This document shows, one piece after another, positions 22,151-30,497 of a stretch of DNA of 64,000 nt. How positions within the stretch are numbered: position 1 is the stretch's first letter; each line of letters opens with the position of its first letter. The DNA comes from Aspidapion aeneum (taxonomy: Eukaryota; Arthropoda; Insecta; Coleoptera; Brentidae). Made by a program: the position numbers and the translations under genes. Location: assembly GCA_963576565.1 (NCBI GenBank), contig OY755038.1, positions 179,961,452-180,025,451 of the forward strand, given 5' to 3'. The notes below the pieces were generated by a model. The model worked only from the letters and a program-made list of their open reading frames with translations, was not told where the DNA came from and made no database searches.

Positions 22151-22192
22151 CTCTAGACGTACGTTTCTGTGTGTTTCACGTCATCAGTAGAG
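22151..22192 (-). ncRNA. type I hammerhead ribozyme core, unit 2
   Basis: Exact copy of the unit-1 core, 454 bp downstream. Cleavage at successive cores would release 454-nt RNAs. Confidence 0.7.
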
Positions 22193-22604
22193 AACAGCAA
22201 ACCCAGGTAAGCCAATTTTAACCAAAATCAACTCCTATATATGAATTACTCGCGGCAGTGCAATGCGAGTGAATTACAAGTTGTTGCGCCATCTAGCGGA
22301 CTGGCTCGAGCACTCGAAAGTTTAAAACACATTGGCATCGTCTTGTCTGAGATGCCGAAGCGCCATCTATGACAAGTTTCGTCCATTAAGTGGTATTAAA
22401 ACCACGTAATCACGTAGCAACTAAAAGGCCGTACTGCCCGAAGCATATGCAAAGAAGAAAGATGGAAAACGTGCTGTGTGTGGATCGATAAAAATCAAAA
22501 CGAATTTTATACTTCACACAAAGGTATGTGTGCCTAACTTGCGAGTGTCAGAAGGAGAGGAAAGAGTTGATTTTGGTTGTTTTCCTACTTACACAAGGTT
22601 GCAT

Positions 22605-22646
22605 CTCTAGACGTACGTTTCTGTGTGTTTCACGTCATCAGTAGAG
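22605..22646 (-). ncRNA. type I hammerhead ribozyme core, unit 3
   Basis: Exact copy of the unit-1 core. Confidence 0.7.
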
Positions 22647-23058
22647 AACAGCAAACCCAGGTAAGCCAATTTTAACCAAAATCAACTCCTATATATGAAT
22701 TACTCGCGGCAGTGCAATGCGAGTGAATTACAAGTTGTTGCGCCATCTAGCGGACTGGCTCGAGCACTCGAAAGTTTAAAACACATTGGCATCGTCTTGT
22801 CTGAGACGCCGAAGCGCCATCTATGACAAGTTTCGTCCATTAAGTGGTATAAGAACCACGTAATCACGTAGCAACTAAAAGGCCGTACTGCCCGAAGCAT
22901 ATGCAAAGAAGAAAGATGGAAAACGTGCTGTGTGTGGATCGATAAAAATCAAAACGAATTTTATACTTTACACAAAGGTATGTGTGCCTAACTTGCGAGT
23001 GTCAGAAGGAGAGGGAAGAATTGATTTTGGTTGTTTTCCTACTTACACAAGGTTGCAT

Positions 23059-23100
23059 CTCTAGACGTACGTTTCTGTGTGTTTCACGTCATCAGTAGAG
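23059..23100 (-). ncRNA. type I hammerhead ribozyme core, unit 4
   Basis: Exact copy of the unit-1 core. Confidence 0.7.
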
Positions 23101-23512
23101 AACAGCAAACCCAGGTAAGCCAATTTTAACCAAAATCAACTCCTATATATGAATTACTCGCGGCAGTGCAATGCGAGTGAATTACAAGTTGTTGCGCCAT
23201 CTAGCGGACTGGCTCGAGCACTCGAAAGTTTAAAACACATTGGCATCGTCTTGTCTGAGACGCCGAAGCGCCATCTATGACAAGTTTCGTCCATTAAGTG
23301 GTATTAAAACCACGTAATCACGTAGCAACTAAAAGGCCGTACTGCCCGAAGCATATGCAAAGAAGAAAGATAGAAAACGTGCTGTGTGTGGATCGATAAA
23401 AATCAAAACGAATTTTATACTTCACACAAAGGTATGTGTGCCTAACTTGCGAGTGTCAGAAGGAGAGGGAAGAGTTGATTTTGGTTGTTTTCCTACTTAC
23501 ACAAGGTTGCAT

Positions 23513-23554
23513 CTCTAGACGTACGTTTCTGTGTGTTTCACGTCATCAGTAGAG
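23513..23554 (-). ncRNA. type I hammerhead ribozyme core, unit 5
   Basis: Last minus-sense copy, about 26 bp before the orientation switch. Confidence 0.7.
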
Positions 23555-23816
23555 AACAGCAAACCCAGGTAAGCCAATTTAATAATTCACTCGCATTGCA
23601 CTGCCGCGAGTAATTCATATATAGGAGTTGATTTTGGTATAGATGGCGCTTCGGCGTCTCAGACAAGACGATGCCAATGTGTTTTAAACTTTCGAGTGCT
23701 CGAGCCAGTCCGCTAGATGGCGCAACAACTTGTAATTCACTCGCATTGCACTGCCGCGAGTAATTCATATATAGGAGTTGATTTTGGTTAAAATTGGCTT
23801 ACCTGGGTTTGCTGTT

Positions 23817-23858
23817 CTCTACTGATGACGTGAAACACACAGAAACGTACGTCTAGAG
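23817..23858 (+). ncRNA. type I hammerhead ribozyme core, right half 1
   Basis: First plus-sense copy after the inversion: CTCTA at 23817-23821, CTGATGA at 23822-23828, GTC ending at 23853, TAGAG at 23854-23858. Confidence 0.7.
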
Positions 23859-24270
23859 ATGCAACCTTGTGTAAGTAGGAAAACAACCAAAATCAACTCT
23901 TCCCTCTCCTTCTGACACTCGCAAGTTAGGCACACATACCTTTGTGTGAAGCATAAAATTCGTTTTGATTTTTATCGATCCACACACAGCACGTTTTCCA
24001 TCTTTCTTCTTTGCATATGCTTCGGGCAGTACGGCCTTTTAGTTGCTACGTGATTACGTGGTTTTAATACCACTTAATGGATGAAACTTGTCATAGATGG
24101 CGCTTCGGCGTCTCAGACAAGACGATGCCAATGTGTTTTAAACTTTCGAGTGCTCGAGCCAGTCCGCTAGATGGCGCAACAACTTGTAATTCACTCGCAT
24201 TGCACTGCCGCGAGTAATTCATATATAGGAGTTGATTTTGGTTAAAATTGGCTTACCTGGGTTTGCTGTT

Positions 24271-24312
24271 CTCTACTGATGACGTGAAACACACAGAAAC
24301 GTACGTCTAGAG
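24271..24312 (+). ncRNA. type I hammerhead ribozyme core, right half 2
   Basis: Exact copy, 454 bp after the previous plus-sense core. Confidence 0.7.
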
Positions 24313-24724
24313 ATGCAACCTTGTGTAAGTAGGAAAACAACCAAAATCAACTCTTCCCTCTCCTTCTGACACTCGCAAGTTAGGCACACATACCTTTGTG
24401 TGAAGTATAAAATTCGTTTTGATTTTTATCGGTCCACACACAGCACGTTTTCCATCTTTCTTCTTTGCATATGCTTCGGGCAGTACGGCCTTTTAGTTGC
24501 TACGTGATTACGTGGTTTTAATACCACTTAATGGACGAAACTTGTCATAGATGGCGCTTCGGCGTCTCAGACAAGACGATGCCAATGTGTTTTAAACTTT
24601 CGAGTGCTCGAGCCAGTCCGCTAGATGGCGCAACAACTTGTAATTCACTCGCATTGCACTGCCGCGAGTAATTCATATATAGGAGTTGATTTTGGTTAAA
24701 ATTGGCTTACCTGGGTTTGCTGTT

Positions 24725-24766
24725 CTCTACTGATGACGTGAAACACACAGAAACGTACGTCTAGAG
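24725..24766 (+). ncRNA. type I hammerhead ribozyme core, right half 3
   Basis: Exact copy, 454 bp after the previous core. Confidence 0.7.
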
Positions 24767-25178
24767 ATGCAACCTTGTGTAAGTAGGAAAACAACCAAAA
24801 TCAACTCTTCCCTCTCCTTCTGACACTCGCAAGTTAGGCACACATACCTTTGTGTGAAGTATAAAATTCGTTTTGATTTTTATCGATCCACACACAGCAC
24901 GTTTTCCATCTTTCTTCTTTGCATATGCTTCGGGCAGTACGGCCTTTTAGTTGCTACGTGATTACGTGGTTTTAATACCACTTAATGGACGAAACTTGTC
25001 ATAGATGGCGCTTCGGCGTCTCAGACAAGACGATGCCAATGTGTTTTAAACTTTCGAGTGCTCGAGCCAGTCCGCTAGATGGCGCAACAACTTGTAATTC
25101 ACTCGCATTGCACTGCCGCGAGTAATTCATATATAGGAGTTGATTTTGGTTAAAATTGGCTTACCTGGGTTTGCTGTT

Positions 25179-25220
25179 CTCTACTGATGACGTGAAACAC
25201 ACAGAAACGTACGTCTAGAG
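25179..25220 (+). ncRNA. type I hammerhead ribozyme core, right half 4
   Basis: Exact copy, 454 bp after the previous core. Confidence 0.7.
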
Positions 25221-25632
25221 ATGCAACCTTGTGTAAGTAGGAAAACAACCAAAATCAACTCTTCCCTCTCCTTCTGACACTCGCAAGTTAGGCACACATA
25301 CCTTTGTGTGAAGTATAAAATTCGTTTTGATTTTTATCGGTCCACACACAGCACGTTTTCCATCTTTCTTCTTTGCATATGCTTCGGGCAGTACGGCCTT
25401 TTAGTTGCTACGTGATTACGTGGTTTTAATACCACTTAATGGACGAAACTTGTCATAGATGGCGCTTCGGCGTCTCAGACAAGACGATGCCAATGTGTTT
25501 TAAACTTTCGAGTGCTCGAGCCAGTCCGCTAGATGGCGCAACAACTTGTAATTCACTCGCATTGCACTGCCGCGAGTAATTCATATATAGGAGTTGATTT
25601 TGGTTAAAATTGGCTTACCTGGGTTTGCTGTT

Positions 25633-25674
25633 CTCTACTGATGACGTGAAACACACAGAAACGTACGTCTAGAG
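25633..25674 (+). ncRNA. type I hammerhead ribozyme core, right half 5
   Basis: Last copy before the RTE insertion, 454 bp after the previous core. Confidence 0.7.
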
Positions 25675-25781
25675 ATGCAACCTTGTGTAAGTAGATAAAC
25701 AACCAAAATCAACTCTTCCCTCTCCTTCTGACACTCGCAAGTTAGGCACACATACCTTTGTGTGAAGTATAAAATTCGTTT

Positions 25782-26964
25782 GGAGGCAGAAGAACAAGCT
25801 GGTTTCAGGGCGGGTAGATCGACTTCAGATCATCTCTTTTGTATAACCCAAGTTATTGAAAAGAAAATGGCATACGGTCAAGAGCTGCATCTGCTTTACG
25901 CGGATTTGCAGAAGGCATATGATAGTATACCACTAAACCTACTTTGGAAAGCGTTGGAAAACACAAACATAAGCGTACAACTAATTAAGGCCATCCAAGA
26001 GTTATACCGCAATAGTAAGGCAAAAGTTAAAATAAAAGCAAAACTAACCAAAGGCTTTCAAGTAAATAAAGGTCTTAAACAAGGTTGCTGTATCTCGCCT
26101 ACGCTCTTCAAGATATACTTGGAACAAGTCCTTAAAGTATGGAAGAGAAAATGCCAAAACATGGGAATTCCGTTGGACGAAACCACCTTGTATACTTTAT
26201 GTTTCGCCGATGATCAGATAGTAGTGTCTCAGGATTATGACGACCTCGAATATATGACACGAAAACTAATAGAAGAGTACAATAAGTGGGGACTAGAGGT
26301 TAATCTCAATAAGACAGAGTATATGTGTATCGGTGGAATGAAACAGGATCTAATCTTAAATACCGGGCAGCGAATTCACTCCTGTGATGAGTATAAATAC
26401 TTAGGTCTAAAAATTACAGCTGACGGAACACTAGACAAAGCTATAAAAGATCGAAACGTACAAGGAAGAAAAGCAATAACTTTATTAAATGGAATAATTT
26501 GGGACCAAAGTATATCAAAACATAACAAAAAGCTTATATATAACACCATTATAAAAAGTATTATTACATACGGCTCAGAAGTATGGCCAATCAAGGATAG
26601 AACACAAAAAATGCTTTCCGCTACGGAGATGGACTATTGGAGAAGAGCAGCAGGGAAATCAAAAAGAGAAAGAGTTACAAATCAAAGAATAAGAGAAATT
26701 ATGACAGTAAGTGAACGTACTTTAGTGGATGATATAAGAACAAAACAACTGGTGTGGTACGGACATGTACAAAGAATGAATGACGAAAGACTACCTAAAC
26801 AAATACTACAATGGAAACCAACTGGCCGAAGAAAACGAGGACGGCCAAGGAGAAGCTGGAGAGAAGGAATAGACAGTGAAATAAGAATAAGAGGCCTAGA
26901 TGATGAATTATGGGCAAACAGAAACGAGTGGAGATTGGGTATCGGAAGACGTAGAACGTTGTGA
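25782..26964 (+). CDS. RTE-like reverse transcriptase, C-terminal part
   Basis: An uninterrupted frame of about 394 codons that begins inside the RT domain because of 5' truncation; the in-frame ATG at 25762 belongs to the host repeat. Motifs: EEQAGFRAGRSTSDHLF, LLYADLQKAYDSIP (catalytic Asp), KGLKQGCCISPTLF, LCFADDQIVV (FADD catalytic box), NKTEYMCIGG, YKYLGLKITADG. A C-terminal Arg-rich section follows (GRRKRGRPRRSW). The endonuclease is missing, so it is dead on arrival, but the lack of mutations suggests recent insertion. Confidence 0.85.
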
Positions 26965-26980
26965 AACCGATAAATATATA
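25782..26980 (+). mobile_element. 5'-truncated RTE-like LINE
   Basis: Inserted into the last 454-bp unit with a 14-bp target duplication TATAAAATTCGTTT (25768-25781 and 26981-26994). It has an RT open frame, a 3' UTR of under 20 bp and a (TA)n tail, a combination typical of the RTE clade. The 5' truncation lies inside the RT domain. Confidence 0.85.
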
Positions 26981-26997
26981 TATAAAATTCGTTTTGA

Positions 26998-27508
26998 ATA
27001 ATAATTATTATTATAATATATAATTTCTTATAAAATAAAATTAATGTATCCATGACGGATCTGAAAGCTTCCTAGGTAGCCTATTAGCACCCTACAAGTG
27101 AAGCCATGTTATATCAGCCTTAAAAACAGTTTTTGTAAACATCTCAGAAACTAAAGTACTTACGAAGTTTTTGGTTATAACACAAATTATTGAGCAAAAT
27201 GTAGTCTACTATATTGCGAAAATCACATATTGATGCGATGCTTTGTTAAAAAGTTAGCTTTTTTTATTCTATAATTGGCATTAGCATTAAAATTTTATGA
27301 AAATGGGTTCAGCAGACACATACACACACAGACACACACACACACACACACAAAATACACCCAAATAACACATTTTCAGCGTTATCTCAAAAAAAATTTT
27401 TGTCGAAAATTATAATACCTTCTCTAGCCATTGCTACGCGGGCTAGGAAAGTAAAAATTCTCATGTATGGTATGGCGACTATATCAAAATAGAAAAATTA
27501 ATTAAGGC
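26998..27508. other. non-coding, with (CA)n microsatellite
   Basis: AT-rich. A CA/GACA-type microsatellite spans about 27316-27352. No gene recognised. Confidence 0.6.
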
Positions 27509-27676
27509 CAGGCGCGGACCTACGGGAGGGGAAAAGAAGGAAATTTCCTGTCAAATCTCAAACTATATTTAGTTTTGACACAAAATAAACCTCCTGGTTA
27601 CTATGCAAAATAGTTTTATGCAATATTTATAATGATATTTCCCTCCCCCCAAATAAAGTTTCTAGATCCACGCCTG
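27509..27676. mobile_element. small hAT-like MITE candidate
   Basis: A 168-bp segment bounded by CAGGCGCGGACCTA and, in reverse, CAGGCGTGGATCTAG. Such CAGGCG-type termini are common in hAT non-autonomous elements. The flanking 8-mers ATTAAGGC and TTAAAACT are only weakly alike, so the target duplication is unconvincing. Confidence 0.5.
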
Positions 27677-28088
27677 TTAAAACTGATTTAGCATGTCTAA
27701 TAGTGTAGTGCCTATGAGTAAATTTACGTGTCAGATTTGAGCGAAACATCTCAAAAACTGCAGGAGCTATAAAAAAAACAAAATTTAACACCCTGAATCT
27801 CGAAAACTAAGCGTCTGTTGAATTTAACAATAAAATTATGTAATTGAATTTTGATAAATGAAGGTTGACAGACGATGTCGAAGATGACATCAACCATATG
27901 GAATTAAGAAGATGGCGACGAATCGTATCAGAGGGGGCAGAGGGGATGACTCCAGTTAAAACCCACAAGGAGTTGTAATGCAATTCGAAAAAGAAGACTA
28001 CCTTTTGGTAAAATACTTGACACAACTTTTTATCTAATGTATTTTAATGTAATTTTTAAGACTTTTCTCATTCTTATCAGTGACGTGG
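27677..28088. other. interspersed-repeat and possible LINE 3' debris
   Basis: About 27720-27800 is the second copy of the repeat at 21170-21250. About 27860-27960 translates on the plus strand to a fragment with ELRRWRRIVSEGAEG, reminiscent of LINE C-termini, but it is too short to assign. Confidence 0.35.
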
Positions 28089-28097
28089 CAACCTAGC

Positions 28098-28991
28098 TAC
28101 CGTTTTAACAAGTTGCCAGCGAAAGCATCAAACGAACTATTTTCCCTCGGAGTAGTTGTTTCTGTTATTTTTACACAGTTGATGTTCTACACGAAGCTAT
28201 CGCCTGCATTCACCTGAGGATGGCCCAAGAAGGCCGAACCCGGTGTGGATTGGCATGGATAACTGTTCCTGCGGCTTGTCAGGAGTGTTCTAAACAAGGA
28301 TGATTCATATCCTTGTTTTCGACGTTCGAGAAAGAGAAAACCCATTTAGTTTTAACAAGTTCTTAACGAAAGCATCAAACCATTTGTATAATTCTATGCC
28401 GCTAGGGGCACTTTGCCTCGCAGTAGTTATTTTTTATTAGTTTTACACAGCTTATGCTCCACACGGAGCTATCGTCTGCATTCGCCTGAGGATTGTCCAA
28501 GAAGACCGAAACCGGTTATAGATTAGCATCGATAACACTTTCTGCAGCCTGTAAGGACGTGTTCCAAACCAGGATAATACATATCTTTATAATGGACGTT
28601 GGAGAAGGTGGAAACCACATAGCCTTAACAAGTTCCCAACAAAATCATCAAACCATCAGTATAATTCAATGCCGGTAGGGGTATTTTCCCTCGCAGTAGT
28701 TGTTTCTCTTGGTTTCACACAATTTATGCTCTACACGGAGCTATCGCCTGCAATCACCTGAGGATGGCCAAAAAAGTCCGAAATCGGTAGTGGATTGGCA
28801 TGGATCACTCTTCCTGCAGCTTGTCACGACCTGTTCCAAATAAAGATGAATAATATCCTTGTAATCGACGTTGGAGAAAGTGAAATCAACATAGTTTTAA
28901 CCAGTTCCCAACGAAAGCATCAAATCATCAGTATAATTCAATGCTGGTTGGGATATTTTTCCTCGGAGTAGTTGCTTCTGTTGGTTTTACA
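28098..28991 (+). mobile_element. 272-bp tandem repeat with hammerhead-like cores
   Basis: About 3.3 direct units. CTGAGGA boxes lie at 28214, 28486 and 28758, exactly 272 bp apart; the first unit has a ~25-bp deletion upstream of its box. The segment is flanked by CAACCTAGC at 28089-28097 and 28992-29000, a plausible 9-bp target duplication. Units are more diverged than in the 454-bp array. No coding potential. By analogy with the other ribozyme-bearing insertions here this is an older retrozyme-like copy, but the ribozyme assignment is tentative. Confidence 0.6.
28751..28797 (+). ncRNA. hammerhead-like core of the 272-bp unit (best copy)
   Basis: Order: CAATCAC, CTGAGGA, T, GGCC, A-rich loop, GTCC, GAAA, TCGGTA, cleavage, GTG-G-ATTG. 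Stem I pairs over 7 bp with one bulged G. Stem II has a mismatch here (it is GGCC/GGCC in the first unit), and an extra T precedes it. A GTA triplet would be the cleavage site. The copies at 28207-28252 and 28479-28527 lack a good stem I or the H17 base. Confidence 0.4.
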
Positions 28992-29614
28992 CAACCTAGC
29001 CCTGGTCCAATATTCCAAAATTTTTGTTGGGTCCCCTTTTAACCAATCCGACAGGACCCAACCTAAATTATAATTATAATAAATATAATATAATAATTTT
29101 GATTTTATAGGGTGACCTCGGAAACCTGTTTTTGCTTCAGTTTTAAGCCGGGTACTCATTAACGAACCACGAGCCTCGATCAACAAGCGCGATCTATTCG
29201 CTAATGTGGACGGCATTATTCGAGACTCGCAGCGCGATATCGAAACCTCAAATTAAAACAAAGTACCCACTAAATTTAAGACATAAATACGCATCTCTTG
29301 AAAAAGTTGAATGAAATGAAAAAAACTATTTTAAAGTCAAAAGGTCAAAGCTACCCCAGCTAGGAGTCGATAGATATAAATATTTTAAGAAAATAAAAAT
29401 AATGTTAACAAACGTGAAATTTCATACCCGTGAATTTAAAAATCAAACAAGTTTCATGGCTAATCGGGCAAAAAGGAGTTTTTTGTTTCCCTTATATTTT
29501 TGTTTCTCTCGTATCTCGGTAGATGGCGCCTCTTGCTATAGTTCGCTCACTAATTACATTTAATTAGAGATAAAACCGTCTGATTAACTTCGCAAGATTT
29601 GTCACTCGACCAGC

Positions 29615-29662
29615 AGTGTTCTGAGGAGTCCCATAAGGATGAAACGGTTAACTGTCAACACT
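29615..29662 (+). ncRNA. type I hammerhead ribozyme, copy 1
   Basis: Stem I AGTGTT (29615-29620) with AACACT (29657-29662), six Watson-Crick pairs. CTGAGGA at 29621-29627. Stem II GTCC/GGAT closes loop CATAA (one G-U pair). GAAA at 29641-29644. Stem III A-CGG, loop TTAA, CTG-T. Canonical GTC triplet, cleavage after C29656. All invariant core positions fit the natural hammerhead consensus. Confidence 0.88.
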
Positions 29663-30125
29663 TATTAGGTGTCCATTAGATCTTGGACCCCCGTGAGGTT
29701 AAGCTTTCAAGCTACCCACGGAAAAATATAAGGGAAACAAAAAACTCCTTTTTGCCCGATTAGCCATGAAACTTGTTTGATTTTTAAATTCACGGGTATG
29801 AAATTTCACGTTTGTTAGTATTATTCGGCTTAAAAATTCCGTTGATTGACGCTCACTGTCTTGATGACGGGTACAAATGCAAAATGCGTTGATCCGGCCT
29901 GAAAAGACAAAGAGCTGTCGTAGGTCACGGACTATAGTTGTTTTCTTTTATTTGCATTCGATCTTTTCATTGATCGATATTGTATAGCAGTGTTCCCTGC
30001 TTTTGGTTTTTTGTTTCTCTCGTATCTCGGTAGATGGCGCCTCTTGCTATAGTTCGCTCACTAATTACCTTTAATTAGAGACAAAACCGTCTGATTAACT
30101 TCGCAAGATTTGTCACTCGACCAGC

Positions 30126-30173
30126 AGTGTTCTGAGGAGTCCCATAAGGACGAAACGGTTAACTGTCAGCACT
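30126..30173 (+). ncRNA. type I hammerhead ribozyme, copy 2
   Basis: As copy 1 with stem II perfect (GTCC/GGAC) and stem I AGTGTT/AGCACT with one G-U wobble. The two substitutions relative to copy 1 both preserve pairing. Cleavage predicted after C30167. Confidence 0.88.
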
Positions 30174-30497
30174 TATTAGGTGTCCATTAGATCTTGGACC
30201 CCCGTGAGGTTAAGCTTTCAAGCTACCCACGGAAAAATATAAGGGAAACAAAAAACTCCTTTTTGCCCGATTAGCCATGAAACTTGTTTGAATTTTAAAA
30301 ATAATGTGTCCAAGGATTTTTTCAAAAATTTACTTTAAGTACTCATAATGGCATCCCGTAAACGTTTTCTGTGAATATTTTACTTTAAATTAAAATTGAT
30401 AATGATGATAATGGAAATGATTATACGTATGTTTTATCGCTCCGCTTGTTTTGTAAAAAGAGTTTTTGTTTTTTTATTTCTGGGTAATAAATTTTGT

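Larger units (their letters stand above)
21541..23580 (-). repeat. 454-bp repeat, left half (4.5 units)
   Basis: Ribozyme sense is the minus strand. Within each unit, AGTTGATTTTGGTT and its reverse complement lie about 100 bp apart and could form a stem. GCGCCATCT occurs twice per unit, 74 bp apart. Short open frames in the array are not conserved genes. Confidence 0.93.
23581..25781 (+). repeat. 454-bp repeat, right half (about 4.8 units)
   Basis: Reverse-oriented copies. The junction at 23580-23640 is irregular: a ~55-bp partial unit (AATTCACTCGCATTG through GATTTTGGT) is followed by a jump to ATAGATGGCGCTTCGG. This points to template switching or recombination rather than a clean mirror. 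Confidence 0.93.
21541..26997. mobile_element. 454-bp hammerhead repeat array, head-to-head
   Basis: Units of exactly 454 bp start at 21541, 21995, 22449, 22903 and 23357. At about 23580 the orientation flips and the same unit continues reverse-complemented with phase marks at 24014, 24468, 24922 and 25376, reaching 25781. An RTE LINE then interrupts it, with the last few bases at 26995-26997. Units differ by only a few substitutions. Each carries a hammerhead ribozyme core with its 3' side facing outward from the central inversion. AT-rich flanks AATAATTATTAT (21529-21540 and about 27000-27011) are a plausible target duplication. Best read as a retrozyme-like element or ribozyme satellite. 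Confidence 0.85.
29406..30295 (+). mobile_element. hammerhead retrozyme-like element, 511-nt monomer
   Basis: Flanked by a perfect 12-bp duplication TAAAAATAATGT (29394-29405 and 30296-30307). Internal plan: an inverted 3'-end fragment (29406 to about 29500), one complete 511-bp unit (29501-30011), then a partial unit (30012 to about 30290) ending at CTTGTTTGA. Each plus-sense unit has a consensus type I hammerhead. The two cleavage sites (after 29656 and after 30167) are 511 nt apart. The left end extends about 37 nt beyond the sequence at which the right end stops. No open frame of note, so it must move with proteins supplied elsewhere; the resident PLE has the same architecture. Confidence 0.82.

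Noticed and set aside
22700..23768. Small frames in the 454-bp array (68-76 codons)
   Set aside because: They occur on arbitrary strands, share no start or domain, and follow from the unit repeating.
28214..28252. First 272-bp unit as a working hammerhead
   Set aside because: It has a good stem II, but GAAA reads GAAC, the base after the U is G, and stem I pairs poorly.
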